A stretch of DNA of 64,000 nucleotides from Aquificota bacterium (GTDB lineage: Bacteria > Aquificota > Aquificia > Aquificales > Hydrogenothermaceae): NCBI GenBank assembly GCA_013153635.1, contig JAADDZ010000014.1:1-64000 (forward strand), written 5' to 3'. Positions 17,685-26,806 of this stretch are shown one piece after another (the first letter of the stretch is position 1; each line of letters begins with the position of its first letter). A program made the translations under genes and the position numbers. The notes below the pieces were generated by a model that saw nothing but the letters and a program-made list of their open reading frames with translations, had not been told where the DNA came from and made no database searches.

Positions 17685-19616
17685 GTTTTCTGATTTTCTT
17701 CTTAAGAAAAAAGCAAATAATGCAACTACAGTTAACAGTAGGGTAAGGTCTGTCTTTTTGGAAAAAGTACAACCTGTAGAACCATCGTCTACATCTCCTA
17801 CTGGCACAGAGATACTCTTTTTTACTACTGAATATCCATCATCTACTACAAATATCAGGTTATATTTTCCTTCTTTGTCATATTTAAAAGAGACAAATCC
17901 TTCTTCTTGACAGTCTTCTATAGTTTTTTCATAGTCTCCGTCTCCATCTATGTCTACTTTACAAGTCAAGGTATCATTGTCAGGATTGTATATCTTCCAA
18001 TAAAGATAAACCACCTCGTTAACATCTGGATTGTCTGGTTCTACATCTATAGCTTTTATCACTGGAAGCTGGTTTATCTCAACTTCTACTGGTAGGTAGT
18101 TATCTCCTACAGAGCTACTTATAAGTATTTCTTCAAATATTGGGTCAGTTACCTTGGAGATATATACTGTGAAAGTACACTCTTCTAGAGAGTCTAAGTT
18201 TGCTCCACTACAGGTATCATTTTTTATCTCGATGTTATTTCCTTGTGGAGTTATACTGTTAATAGAAAGAGGTAGATTTCCTGTACTTCTTATAGTTACT
18301 ATTTGTTCTATATCTGAATTTTCTAGTACCTTAAAGTAGAGTTTTGATGCATCAATACAAATCTTTGAAGCTAGAGTATCATCAAACAGAACATTGTACA
18401 TATCTAATCTGTTACACGTATATGAGTATCCATACAAAGATGAGAGGTTAGTCCCAGATAGAAGTATTTTATTTTTTATCGTTAGATAGGTTGTATTTGG
18501 ATTTAGAAAGGAATACATTCCTACGACAGCAGAGACAAAAGGAACAGCTTGAGATGTCCCATCTATAAGAGCGTAGTTATTGTTTGGATAGGTGCTTACT
18601 ATATTTTCACCCGGGGCAAATATCTTTACTTTTGTTTTTCCATAGTTTGAGAAGACAGCACGCTGGTCATTGATATTAGTAGCTCCTACACATATCTCAT
18701 TTGGAAGGTCGTAATTACAAGGAGAAAAATCTATAGTTTCGTTATCCATTCCCTCATTTCCAGAGGCGGTAACAAACAGGATATTTGAGTTTTTTAGGTC
18801 ATCTATGGCACTTTTTTCTATTGAGGAGTAATATTCTCCTCCATAGCTAGCATTTATCGCAATTATGTTTAGGTTTTTGTCTTGTTTTAAGGAACTTATG
18901 TAGTCCAAACAGTTTATCTCGTCAAATAAAGTACCTTCTCCGTTAGCATCTAACATCTTACATGGTATTATTTTTACATCTGTCTTCCATGTAGCACCAG
19001 CTATTCCCCTAAGATTGTCAGCTATAGCTGATATTATTCCTGCTATATGTGTACCGTGACCATCTTCGTCTAGAGCGTCTCCTTTACCGCTTAGAGCATT
19101 CCAACCGTAGCAGTCATCTATATAGCCGTTGTTGTCATCGTCTATCCCGTTATCACATATCTCATCTGGATTTTTCCATACCTTTCCTACAAGGTCTTCA
19201 TGATCAAAATCTACTCCTGTATCTAAAATAGCTATGTAAACTGTGTTAAACCCTGTAGTATCTATCTGGTCTAGCTTATACCAGCTTTCTGGCGCTCTTA
19301 TCTTATAAAGTCCCCACTGATAAACATATCCAATATCTTGAAAATTACACCCCGGCGGCTTAAAGCAAGGGTCATTTGGTATCAAAACTGAAAGAGTTTG
19401 TACTTTTCGTAGTTTGTAGTTAGGCTCTATCTGTAGGATTTTTGTATCTTTTAGTAAGTTTTGGAGTTTTTTTTGGTCTTTTACTAAGATAACAGAACTT
19501 TTCTGTTTTTTCTGTTGAGTAGAGATTTTATCTGGTTTTATCTTTATTAGATAGCCTTCAAAGTTCTCTTTTGCCAAAGATATGGTTACTATTAATAAAA
19601 CTATTAAAATCTTCAT
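17679..19616 (-). CDS. Subtilisin-like (S8) serine protease with Cys-containing C-terminal anchor tail, last gene of the T2SS operon
   Basis: Signal peptide (residues 1-15), short propeptide, then S8 catalytic domain with D132 (AILDTGVD), H187 (GHGTH) and S355 (GTSQAVP). An Asp-rich insert with two Cys (EICDNGIDDD...DDCYGW) probably binds calcium and forms a disulfide. After it come one Cys-paired ASH-like domain and a PKD-like domain, then a tail of GSTGC, a hydrophobic helix and FFLRRK. That tail resembles the MYXO/GlyGly-CTERM class of sorting signals. The gene starts 6 bp after gspN with SD GAGGTGA, so it is a likely substrate of the secretion system (inference). Confidence 0.9.
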   Translation of the reverse strand: MKILIVLLIVTISLAKENFEGYLIKIKPDKISTQQKKQKSSVILVKDQKKLQNLLKDTKILQIEPNYKLRKVQTLSVLIPNDPCFKPPGCNFQDIGYVYQWGLYKIRAPESWYKLDQIDTTGFNTVYIAILDTGVDFDHEDLVGKVWKNPDEICDNGIDDDNNGYIDDCYGWNALSGKGDALDEDGHGTHIAGIISAIADNLRGIAGATWKTDVKIIPCKMLDANGEGTLFDEINCLDYISSLKQDKNLNIIAINASYGGEYYSSIEKSAIDDLKNSNILFVTASGNEGMDNETIDFSPCNYDLPNEICVGATNINDQRAVFSNYGKTKVKIFAPGENIVSTYPNNNYALIDGTSQAVPFVSAVVGMYSFLNPNTTYLTIKNKILLSGTNLSSLYGYSYTCNRLDMYNVLFDDTLASKICIDASKLYFKVLENSDIEQIVTIRSTGNLPLSINSITPQGNNIEIKNDTCSGANLDSLEECTFTVYISKVTDPIFEEILISSSVGDNYLPVEVEINQLPVIKAIDVEPDNPDVNEVVYLYWKIYNPDNDTLTCKVDIDGDGDYEKTIEDCQEEGFVSFKYDKEGKYNLIFVVDDGYSVVKKSISVPVGDVDDGSTGCTFSKKTDLTLLLTVVALFAFFLRRKSENL

Positions 19617-19622
19617 CTGTAC

Positions 19623-20276
19623 TCACCTCAAATATTTAAAAGGATTTATTGTTATTTGTTGTCTTATAGTATTACCATAGAGTTTTCCTTCAAAAAGTCC
19701 AGTTATTTTTGTGTTATATATATTTTGTGCAGGAATTATCAATTCTCCATTAAACTTTCCGTTTATCGTAGAACCTGTTAGTGTAGAATCTACTTTGGTA
19801 GATTTCTCTTTTTTGGTAAGTTTTGTATCTATGTTTAGATTAGTTAGTCCGTAGGTTTTAAACTCTCTAATGTTTAAAACAAAATTCCCATCTAAGGTGA
19901 TAAATTTTTGGTCTATAAAGACTTTTAGTTGAGTTCTTAATTTTCCATAAAGGATAGGCTCTATCTGGTAATCTTCTAGCTTAATATCTTTGGCATTTAT
20001 TATCACTGTTTTGTTAGGTTTTATTTTCGCTTTTATCTGTCTGTTTATATCTATATTTATCTCTAGTATCCTTGGGGTTATAACGATATTAGAGGCTTTA
20101 AAGTTGCTATAACTAACCTCTTCAATTTTAATCTGTAAAAGATTACCAGATATATTTTTGTAGTTTATATTGTATTTGTTTAGGTAGTGTCCGATTACTA
20201 TATCTACTGGAAATGTATATATAAAAAACCATATAAACAAAACTACAAATAGTATTATGTATAATAATTTTCTCAT
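19623..20276 (-). CDS. GspN-like type II secretion accessory protein
   Basis: 217 residues with one N-terminal membrane helix (LLYIILFVVLFIWFFIY) followed by a periplasmic beta-rich domain with many short repeated strands, as in GspN and AsmA-like proteins. Its position after gspL-gspM in a gsp operon supports the call. It overlaps gspM by ATGA. Sequence identity to known GspN proteins cannot be judged here, so I leave the symbol empty. Confidence 0.65.
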   Translation of the reverse strand: MRKLLYIILFVVLFIWFFIYTFPVDIVIGHYLNKYNINYKNISGNLLQIKIEEVSYSNFKASNIVITPRILEINIDINRQIKAKIKPNKTVIINAKDIKLEDYQIEPILYGKLRTQLKVFIDQKFITLDGNFVLNIREFKTYGLTNLNIDTKLTKKEKSTKVDSTLTGSTINGKFNGELIIPAQNIYNTKITGLFEGKLYGNTIRQQITINPFKYLR

Positions 20277-20761
20277 TGTTCTCCTATCACTATCCTTACT
20301 GTCAGTTTTCCGTCACCTTTTGGGTCATAAATAGATATGAACTTTAGTTTGTATCCAGCTTTTTCAAGCTCTGTAAAGAAGTCTAAGACTTTATTGGCAG
20401 GGGCATCTTTTATCATAACTTCTACACTTTTTTCACCTTCAAATATTATAGGTCTAATCGCTGTTATGTTCTGTTTTATTCCGTGTAATTGGGATAGGTT
20501 CTCTATCTCGGAGAGAGAGATAGTTTTGTGCTGTACCACTGAAGGTTTTATAGATGCATATTCAGAAGCTAATTTTAATAGTTCATTGTAGTTTTGGATT
20601 TCTCTATTTAAGATTTCTTTTAATTTTTTATTTTTTTCGTAAAGGGGTAAGGTTATGAAATATACGCCGATAATAATTACAGTAACAAATATTCCTACAA
20701 GAAGTATGTATCTTTCTCTATTTTCTAGAGTGTTTAAAAATGTGTTTATCCTATCTATCAT
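20273..20761 (-). CDS. gspM: Type II secretion inner-membrane protein GspM
   Basis: 162 residues: a short cytoplasmic start, one membrane helix (YILLVGIFVTVIIIGVYF), a coiled-coil stretch and a periplasmic ferredoxin-like domain. GspM pairs with GspL to form the inner-membrane assembly platform. ATGA overlaps join it to gspL upstream and the GspN-like gene downstream. The call rests on size, topology and gene order rather than on a strict motif. Confidence 0.75.
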   Translation of the reverse strand: MIDRINTFLNTLENRERYILLVGIFVTVIIIGVYFITLPLYEKNKKLKEILNREIQNYNELLKLASEYASIKPSVVQHKTISLSEIENLSQLHGIKQNITAIRPIIFEGEKSVEVMIKDAPANKVLDFFTELEKAGYKLKFISIYDPKGDGKLTVRIVIGEQ

Positions 20762-21894
20762 TTTTCACCTTTTATCTTGAAACGTATTTTACCTTCTGCG
20801 TTTACGACAGTTTCTTCTATTGTTACGATGTAATATTTAGATAGTTCATTTTTAAATTTTTCGATGTCTTTTAGGGAGTTTGCTACTCCTTGTATAGAAA
20901 AACCATTTTTTTCTAGGTTTATTTTATAAATCTCTTCTATCCCTGCTTCCATTTTTGCTTTTGCTATATGTTCAAGAATGTCTAATAAGCTCTCGGTTGA
21001 AGATTTTGAGGTTTTTGCTTTTGCTATGAGACCTTTTGCTTGGGTTATCGGGTCATAAACAGTACCCGATGGACTAAAGTATTTTATATAAATCTCTTTT
21101 TGCTTGTTTTTCACTTCTTCTATCTGTTTTTGTAAAAGTGCATTTGATACTAGTAAAGAAATATCTATAACTGCAAATGCTACTATCAAAGCTAAGATAA
21201 GTTTTGTAAAGATAGAGATAACATTTAGCTGTTCTTTGTGTAGAAAATCAACGCCGTTGGTATAAATCCCTCTCAAAATATTTCCATAAGCTACATTGAA
21301 TTTTGGGTCTATATTGAAGTTCAGTATTTTTTTATGACTTTTGTATTCTTGAGGAACATCTCCAGATAGATATGTGTCTTCGTCTATATACTCTTTGTAG
21401 TTTTCTTTTATTATATGAACATCTTCAGGGAAATTATCATTTATCCTTACAAATACAGTATTTTCTCCGAAAAAATGAATGATTTTTCCATCTTTTTCTC
21501 CTTTAAAGTTAAGCAACCTTATCAAGGAGAATACTTCACTATCGACAATATTCACATTCTCATATTTTTTTAAAACTGCATTTAGAATCTCTTTTTTAGT
21601 GATAACACAAAAAACTCTACCATCGTTGTGTACATAGTAGCTGTAATCTATCTCTTCAAAAGACACAGGAAGGTCAAACTGTAGCTGACCTTTTATCAGA
21701 TTTTTGATTTTCTCTTTATCTTTGATAGGGAATTTGTACACTCTAAATGTGGATAGATATGAAGGTATAGAAACTACCATTTGACTATTTTTTGGTGGTT
21801 TTTCTAATAAAGAAACACTTTTTTTAAATGGGTTTACCTTTGCGTATAGTATAAAATCTTTTTCTTCTCTATAGTCAATACCTATTATGTTCAT
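20758..21894 (-). CDS. gspL: Type II secretion protein GspL (actin-like/PilM fold)
   Basis: 378 residues. The cytoplasmic N-terminal part (about 1-225) has an actin/PilM-like pattern (NIIGIDYREE; VVSIPSYLSTFRVYKFP). It is followed by a membrane helix (ILALIVAFAVIDISLLV), a coiled coil and a periplasmic ferredoxin-like domain ending in KIRFKIKGEK. GspL links the secretion ATPase GspE to the membrane platform. It starts just after the gspK stop and overlaps gspM by ATGA. Confidence 0.82.
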   Translation of the reverse strand: MNIIGIDYREEKDFILYAKVNPFKKSVSLLEKPPKNSQMVVSIPSYLSTFRVYKFPIKDKEKIKNLIKGQLQFDLPVSFEEIDYSYYVHNDGRVFCVITKKEILNAVLKKYENVNIVDSEVFSLIRLLNFKGEKDGKIIHFFGENTVFVRINDNFPEDVHIIKENYKEYIDEDTYLSGDVPQEYKSHKKILNFNIDPKFNVAYGNILRGIYTNGVDFLHKEQLNVISIFTKLILALIVAFAVIDISLLVSNALLQKQIEEVKNKQKEIYIKYFSPSGTVYDPITQAKGLIAKAKTSKSSTESLLDILEHIAKAKMEAGIEEIYKINLEKNGFSIQGVANSLKDIEKFKNELSKYYIVTIEETVVNAEGKIRFKIKGEK

Positions 21895-21895
21895 C

Positions 21896-22792
21896 TTAGT
21901 ATAGTTTTCTCCACATTTCTTTTACTAATCTACCCCTTTTATTTAAATGAGTTGTCAGTTTATATTTCCTTTCGCCTAAATTAATTGTAATATAAACAAT
22001 AAAATTTTCGCTTTTTACATCTATAAATGGTTTTATCCTATATATAATATCAGATGTAATGCCTCCTACCTTAACTAGGTCATTTATATTGGTAAATGGT
22101 TCTTTTTGACGGAATGCTACTATAGCTTCAGCTAAGCCCTCATCTATCTCTTCATCTAGAGCCATCAGCACCCATTTACTTGCGGTGTTTATGTTTACTT
22201 TTCCGTTTGAATATGGGCTTAGTAAATCTTTTAGTCCGGGTGTATAACTTCCTAGCTCCTCTTTTCCGTTAAAAACTTCTTGGGTAACTCCTCTTAGAAG
22301 TTTTAACTCTTCTACTGTATCTATTTTGTCGTTTTTTGCAGGAAAATCTACATAATCTTCTTCTCCTCCTGATGTAGAGGTGTCTGGGTCAATCCAGTCT
22401 ATAATGTTGTAAATTATTACAGGGTCTATCCTTACTACAGCAAACAACCTTTGAAACATCTCAAGGTATTTTTCATCTATTTCTCCGTTTTCTTTTACTA
22501 AGAAGTTTGGGTTTAAATATCTTTCTTGGTCTACCGCCTGAATAACTAAGGACGCTTCATCTAATTGAACAGGCATCTGTTGAGACCATGCTTCGTTTAA
22601 TGCATCGTAACTGTTTTGGTCTTCTTTTAGTATTCTCTTTACAGCCTTAATCCCAGCATCAGAGATATAAAAAATCTGTTCCTGCTCTATTGTAGAGCTG
22701 ACATAGTTATCAAAAAAATAAGATTCATCTGCTAAGTCAGTAACCATAACGGTAAGAATCCCTATAATAGAAAAAACTATAAAAACTATCAT
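21896..22792 (-). CDS. gspK: Type II secretion minor pseudopilin GspK
   Basis: 298 residues. The alpha-helical insert and the helix-hairpin-helix-like motif are visible (SNGKVNINTASKWVLMALDE ... FTNINDLVKVGG), as is the WIDPDTSTSGGEEDYV region typical of GspK. GspK caps the pseudopilus tip with GspI and GspJ. The N-terminus is odd: the ATG lies immediately before the hydrophobic segment, an in-frame TAG sits directly upstream, and the usual charged leader ending in Gly is missing. Confidence 0.87.
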   Translation of the reverse strand: MIVFIVFSIIGILTVMVTDLADESYFFDNYVSSTIEQEQIFYISDAGIKAVKRILKEDQNSYDALNEAWSQQMPVQLDEASLVIQAVDQERYLNPNFLVKENGEIDEKYLEMFQRLFAVVRIDPVIIYNIIDWIDPDTSTSGGEEDYVDFPAKNDKIDTVEELKLLRGVTQEVFNGKEELGSYTPGLKDLLSPYSNGKVNINTASKWVLMALDEEIDEGLAEAIVAFRQKEPFTNINDLVKVGGITSDIIYRIKPFIDVKSENFIVYITINLGERKYKLTTHLNKRGRLVKEMWRKLY

Positions 22793-22799
22793 CTATTTT

Positions 22800-23339
22800 T
22801 TACTGTCTCCTAATAGTTATATAAAACTGCTCACCGTCTAAAGTGAGTTTTATGATTCTAGGGAACAGTTTTCCTCTATAGTTTTCAAACCATGAGTCCC
22901 CTTGTAAAACATCTACAGTTACTTTTTTATATAGACCTATATACTGCCTTTTTAGTCCTTGGATTCCTAGCTTCCCATCTACATATGGAGCTTCTTCATA
23001 TGTGACCTTTATAAGGTCGTTTTCTGTCTCTTCAAATATGTATTCAGCCCTAACTGCCCCTTCGAAAAACAAAGAATAGTAAGTATAAAAAGATATTCTG
23101 TCCCTTTGTATTACTATATTTTGGGGTTTTTTTTCATACTTTGCAAAAAGCTGTTTAGAAAGCTGATTTAAAAATGATAGGTTCTTTATCTCTTTTTGGA
23201 TATTAATCTGAACTTGTGTTATACCTTTTGAGCTGTTTATAAACACAGTGCCTATGATACCAAAAACTATTGATAGTAAAGTGATAACGACGATAAGCTC
23301 AAGTAAAGAAAAGCCTCTTTTACTCTCTTTGGAATTCAT
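22800..23339 (-). CDS. gspJ: Type II secretion minor pseudopilin GspJ
   Basis: About 179 aa. The prepilin leader is clear: KESKRG, cleavage, then FSLLELIVVITLLSIVFG with Glu at mature position 5. The C-terminal domain is compact and beta-rich. Start: ATG at 23339 is preferred; a TTG two codons earlier is also in frame. It overlaps the end of gspI by about 20 bp and is 7 bp from gspK. Assignment as GspJ rather than GspH follows gene order I-J-K and length. Confidence 0.85.
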   Translation of the reverse strand: MNSKESKRGFSLLELIVVITLLSIVFGIIGTVFINSSKGITQVQINIQKEIKNLSFLNQLSKQLFAKYEKKPQNIVIQRDRISFYTYYSLFFEGAVRAEYIFEETENDLIKVTYEEAPYVDGKLGIQGLKRQYIGLYKKVTVDVLQGDSWFENYRGKLFPRIIKLTLDGEQFYITIRRQ

Positions 23340-23643
23340 ACTCAAATAGCTCTAATATAATTTTATCTTTTTTCTTAACCTGATAGATTATTTTAATCAA
23401 GTTATACTCATAAGGGGAACGCTTCTCATCAATGTTATAACTTTTGTCCCTTTCTTTTACAGGGATATTGTATATATGTTCTTTTAGAGGTTTTAAAGCT
23501 CTTATCTTTTCTATATTTTCTGCTGTTCTTACGATATGTTGTGTCTGTATTTTCAGTAAAACTGATATACCTACCGCAAATATAACTATAGCTACTACTA
23601 CTTCTAAAAGGGTAAAACCTTCCTTATTGGACTTCCCATACAC
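23320..23643 (-). CDS. gspI: Type II secretion minor pseudopilin GspI
   Basis: A small protein of 107 aa with a type IV prepilin leader: NKEG, then FTLLEVVVAIVIFAVGISVL, the V-A-I-x-I-F-A pattern typical of GspI. The start is GTG with GAGGA about 8 bases upstream, inside the end of gspG. It interacts with GspJ and GspK at the pseudopilus tip in known systems. No gspH was found in the cluster. Confidence 0.85.
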   Translation of the reverse strand: MYGKSNKEGFTLLEVVVAIVIFAVGISVLLKIQTQHIVRTAENIEKIRALKPLKEHIYNIPVKERDKSYNIDEKRSPYEYNLIKIIYQVKKKDKIILELFEYEFQRE

Positions 23644-24034
23644 TTATATCGTCCTCTGTGCCTAACTCTCCATCAGGTCCTTTTGATTTTAGTTCGTAAG
23701 GTTTATCCTCTGCAGGAGATATATAAACAAAGTCGTTTCCCCAGCCGTCTTTTGGTATTGAGTCTAGGTACTGTCTCCATTTCTTAGGTTCTGGGGGGGT
23801 TGTAGGTTTTTCTACAAGAGCTTTTAGACCTTGCTCGGTGGTTGGATATGTTCCGTTATCTAACTTGTACATCTCCAAGGCTCTTTTTAGCTCTTTTAGT
23901 TGTATTTTTGTAGTTTCTATCTTTGCTTCATCTACTCTACCTGTTAGTTTTGGGACTACTATTGCCGCAAGAAGTGCCAAAATTACAATTACCACTAGAA
24001 GTTCTAAAAGGGTAAAACCTCTATTTTTTCTCAT
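23624..24034 (-). CDS. gspG: Type II secretion major pseudopilin GspG
   Basis: About 136 aa. Leader RKNRG, then FTLLELLVVIVILALLAAIVVP with Glu5. The C-terminal calcium-site loop (GPDGELGTEDDISVW) and the GNDFVY / DGWG region are diagnostic of GspG. ATG 24034 has GGTGGAG 7 bases upstream and is preferred to the TTG two codons earlier. It is the first gene of the operon G-I-J-K-L-M-N-protease. The secretin GspD, ATPase GspE and platform GspF must lie elsewhere. Confidence 0.95.
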   Translation of the reverse strand: MRKNRGFTLLELLVVIVILALLAAIVVPKLTGRVDEAKIETTKIQLKELKRALEMYKLDNGTYPTTEQGLKALVEKPTTPPEPKKWRQYLDSIPKDGWGNDFVYISPAEDKPYELKSKGPDGELGTEDDISVWEVQ

Positions 24035-24076
24035 TTCCAAACTCCACCTTCAGAAGTTGATTAAGTTTTTAGTATA

Positions 24077-24093
24077 ACATAACCAAGTTATGT
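24077..24093. promoter_or_regulatory. 7-3-7 palindrome in front of the T2SS operon
   Basis: ACATAAC-CAA-GTTATGT is a perfect inverted repeat. On the minus strand it ends immediately before TATACT (24076-24071), a good -10 candidate for gspG. It also lies 3 bases after the murC stop. No T-run follows, so an operator or mRNA structure is more likely than a terminator. Confidence 0.5.
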
Positions 24094-24095
24094 AT

Positions 24096-25466
24096 TTATT
24101 CAACCTGCAAACTTTGGTAGTATGAAGAGAGCTTATCTGCTAATTTTGTTATATTCCCTGCTCCTAGTGTTAGTAGAACATCTTGTTTTTTAATCATATC
24201 TGGTAAAATCTCCAGTGCTTCTTCTATATCTTTTACAAATGTTACATTTTTGTTTTTCTTTTTAATGGCTTTGTAGAGTTTATCTCCAGTTACATTATAG
24301 ATGTTTTCTTCTCCTGCTGGGTATATATCTGTTAGTATTATCTGGTCAGCTATAGATAGAGCATCTACAAACTGGTCAAATAGAGAAAAAACTCTAGAGT
24401 ACCTGTGAGGCTGAAAAACTACTACTAGTCTTCTATTTGGAAACATCTCTCTTGATGCGTAGATTGTGGCTTTTATCTCTGTAGGGTGATGAGCGTAATC
24501 ATCAATAATAGCAATATCTCCTAAGAACTTTATATCAAACCTTCTATTTGCATTTTTAAAGTTTTCTAGTGACTCTTTGATTACACAAAACGGAACATTA
24601 AGCTCTAAAGCTATAGATATTGAAGCTAATGCATTGTATATGTTATGTTTACCCGGAATAGAAAGATGAATCTCCCCTAGCTCATTTACCTTAAAAGAGT
24701 ACCTACCGTTTATAAGTTTTATGTCGTGACCTTTGACTTCTGCTTCTTGAGAAAGCCCAAACTTTATCACCTTTTTTTCTATCTTTGGTAAGATGTCTTG
24801 AATGTTTTGGTCATCTATATTTAGAGCCACTGCCCCATAAAAAGGTACTTTGTTAGCAAACTGAACGAAAGCTTCTTTTATATCATCTAAAGATTTGTAA
24901 AATCCGATATGCTCCACATCTATGTTATTTATAGATACAATTGTGGGAGTTAACCTCAAAAACGAGCCGTCACTTTCGTCTGACTCTGTTACAATAAACT
25001 CTCCCCTTCCTAGCTTAGCGTTGCTACCAAAAGCTTCTAATCTTCCTCCTATCACTACAGTAGGGTCGTGTCCTGTTTTTGCTAGAATAGTCCCTAGCAT
25101 AGAGGTAGTTGTAGTTTTCCCATGACTTCCTGCTATGGCTATACCATACTTAAATCTCATAAGTTCAGCTAGCATCTCTCCTCTTGGAATTATAGGGATA
25201 CCCATCTGTTTGGCTTTCTTTATCTCTACATTATCCATAGATACAGCTGAAGAGTACACGATAACATCAGCACCGTTTACATTGTCAGGCTTATGACCTA
25301 TAAATACTTTTGCACCCATCTCTATAAGCTTTTCTATAGTCGGAGTTTTTTTTATGTCAGACCCAGTGATGCTAAAACCTTGATTTAATAAAACTTGGGC
25401 TATTCCATTCATACCAGAACCGCCAATACCTATAAAGTGAATGTGTCTTACCTTTCCTCTAAACAT
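24096..25466 (-). CDS. murC: UDP-N-acetylmuramate--L-alanine ligase
   Basis: This cytoplasmic enzyme adds L-Ala to UDP-MurNAc, the first amino acid of the peptidoglycan stem. Its 456 residues have the three Mur ligase domains: the N-terminal Rossmann motif HFIGIGGSGMNGIAQVL, the ATP-binding loop GSHGKTTTTSMLG, and the central HYAHHPTEI-type motif (IIDDYAHHPTEIKAT). It lies directly upstream of the gsp operon on the same strand, 55 bp apart, and diverges from the inositol phosphate genes. Confidence 0.97.
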   Translation of the reverse strand: MFRGKVRHIHFIGIGGSGMNGIAQVLLNQGFSITGSDIKKTPTIEKLIEMGAKVFIGHKPDNVNGADVIVYSSAVSMDNVEIKKAKQMGIPIIPRGEMLAELMRFKYGIAIAGSHGKTTTTSMLGTILAKTGHDPTVVIGGRLEAFGSNAKLGRGEFIVTESDESDGSFLRLTPTIVSINNIDVEHIGFYKSLDDIKEAFVQFANKVPFYGAVALNIDDQNIQDILPKIEKKVIKFGLSQEAEVKGHDIKLINGRYSFKVNELGEIHLSIPGKHNIYNALASISIALELNVPFCVIKESLENFKNANRRFDIKFLGDIAIIDDYAHHPTEIKATIYASREMFPNRRLVVVFQPHRYSRVFSLFDQFVDALSIADQIILTDIYPAGEENIYNVTGDKLYKAIKKKNKNVTFVKDIEEALEILPDMIKKQDVLLTLGAGNITKLADKLSSYYQSLQVE

Positions 25467-25616
25467 ATCTTATCTCCCTCTATGGTTAAGTTATACTGTA
25501 CTGTTTCAGAAAAATAAACCAACTTTTTACAAAAGAGTGTTGGAAAATTTAATAGATACATAGTATTTTATAATATTTGGAATTTCAGAAACAAAAATAC
25601 AAAAGGAGTCGGGGAA

Positions 25617-26804
25617 ATGAGATTATGGCTTTTTGGTTTATACGGTATAGTAGCAACTACAGCTGTTGCAGGAGAAAGGGCTATCAAAAAAGGGTTGTCT
25701 GACAAAACAGGTCTAGTAACAGAGTTAGAGCAGTTTAAAGGTCTTGAAAAGTACTCTCCTTTAGATTTTGATAGATTTGGAGGACATGAGATAAGAAGTT
25801 TAGACAGTAATCTATATGAAGAATTATTTAAACATTGGGAGGAAAATTTTCATTTTGATTACAGAATACTAAAAGCGTTAAAAGAAGACTTAGAAGAGAT
25901 AAAAGCAAAAAAAGGTACCGCTTTAAACTGTGGAGAAGGTGTTCTCCAAGAGTTAAAACCTATCCAATCATTAGAAAATGACGGACTAACATTAGAGCAG
26001 ATTGTAGAGAAGTTAGAAAAAGACCTGCTAGAGTTCTGTGATGAAGATACAGTAGCCATAGATGTTGCTTCCACTGAACCTGTACTACCGTACGACGATG
26101 AAGTACATGGTAGCTTAGAAGGATTTGAAAAGGCTATAAAAGAAAATAAAAAAGATAAAATATCATCTTCGATGATATATGCCTATGTTTCTCTAAAAAA
26201 CAAGATACCTTTTGGAAATTTTACACCGGGAGTTGGCTCTAGTATCCCTGCTTTAAAAGAGCTAGCACAGAAAACTGGAACTCCCCACGCAGGTAACGAC
26301 GGGAAAACAGGAGAGACCCTTGTAAAAACTACCTTGGCTCCAATGTTTTCTTATAGAAATCTAAAGGTACTAGGTTGGATGGGATACAATATCCTTGGAG
26401 ATTTAGATGGAAAAGTCCTATCCCACGAACAAAATAAAGAAAGTAAGATAGTGTCAAAAGACAAAGTAATAGGAAAAATACTAGGATACTATCCTTATAC
26501 AATAACAGAGATTAACTATTTCCCAAGCCTAAAAGACAATAAAACCGCTTTTAATTTTATCCATTATCAAGGATTTTTAGGAGCAAAGATGAAACTCTAT
26601 TTTATATGGGACGCTATCGACGCTATTGTTGCCGCACCATTAGTACTAGACATAGCTAGATTCTTAAACTTTGCAAAGAAGAAAAACCAAAAAGGAGTTA
26701 TAAAAGAGTTAGCATTCTTCTTCAAATCTCCAATGGAAACAGAGGTTTACAATACTCACGAACAGTTTGAAATGTTAGTCAATTGGTACAACTCTCTTAA
26801 ATAA
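25617..26804 (+). CDS. myo-Inositol-1(3)-phosphate synthase
   Basis: Converts glucose-6-phosphate to inositol phosphate using NAD+. The 395-residue protein has the N-terminal dinucleotide fold (LWLFGLYGIVATTAVAG) and family motifs TPGVGSSIPALKELA, HAGNDGKTGETLVKT and LGWMGYNILGDLDG. The SD AAAAGGAG precedes the ATG. The downstream gene, 2 bp away, encodes the next two enzymatic activities, so this pair makes di-myo-inositol phosphate, a compatible solute of hyperthermophiles. Confidence 0.93.
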   Translation: MRLWLFGLYGIVATTAVAGERAIKKGLSDKTGLVTELEQFKGLEKYSPLDFDRFGGHEIRSLDSNLYEELFKHWEENFHFDYRILKALKEDLEEIKAKKGTALNCGEGVLQELKPIQSLENDGLTLEQIVEKLEKDLLEFCDEDTVAIDVASTEPVLPYDDEVHGSLEGFEKAIKENKKDKISSSMIYAYVSLKNKIPFGNFTPGVGSSIPALKELAQKTGTPHAGNDGKTGETLVKTTLAPMFSYRNLKVLGWMGYNILGDLDGKVLSHEQNKESKIVSKDKVIGKILGYYPYTITEINYFPSLKDNKTAFNFIHYQGFLGAKMKLYFIWDAIDAIVAAPLVLDIARFLNFAKKKNQKGVIKELAFFFKSPMETEVYNTHEQFEMLVNWYNSLK

Positions 26805-26806
26805 TA

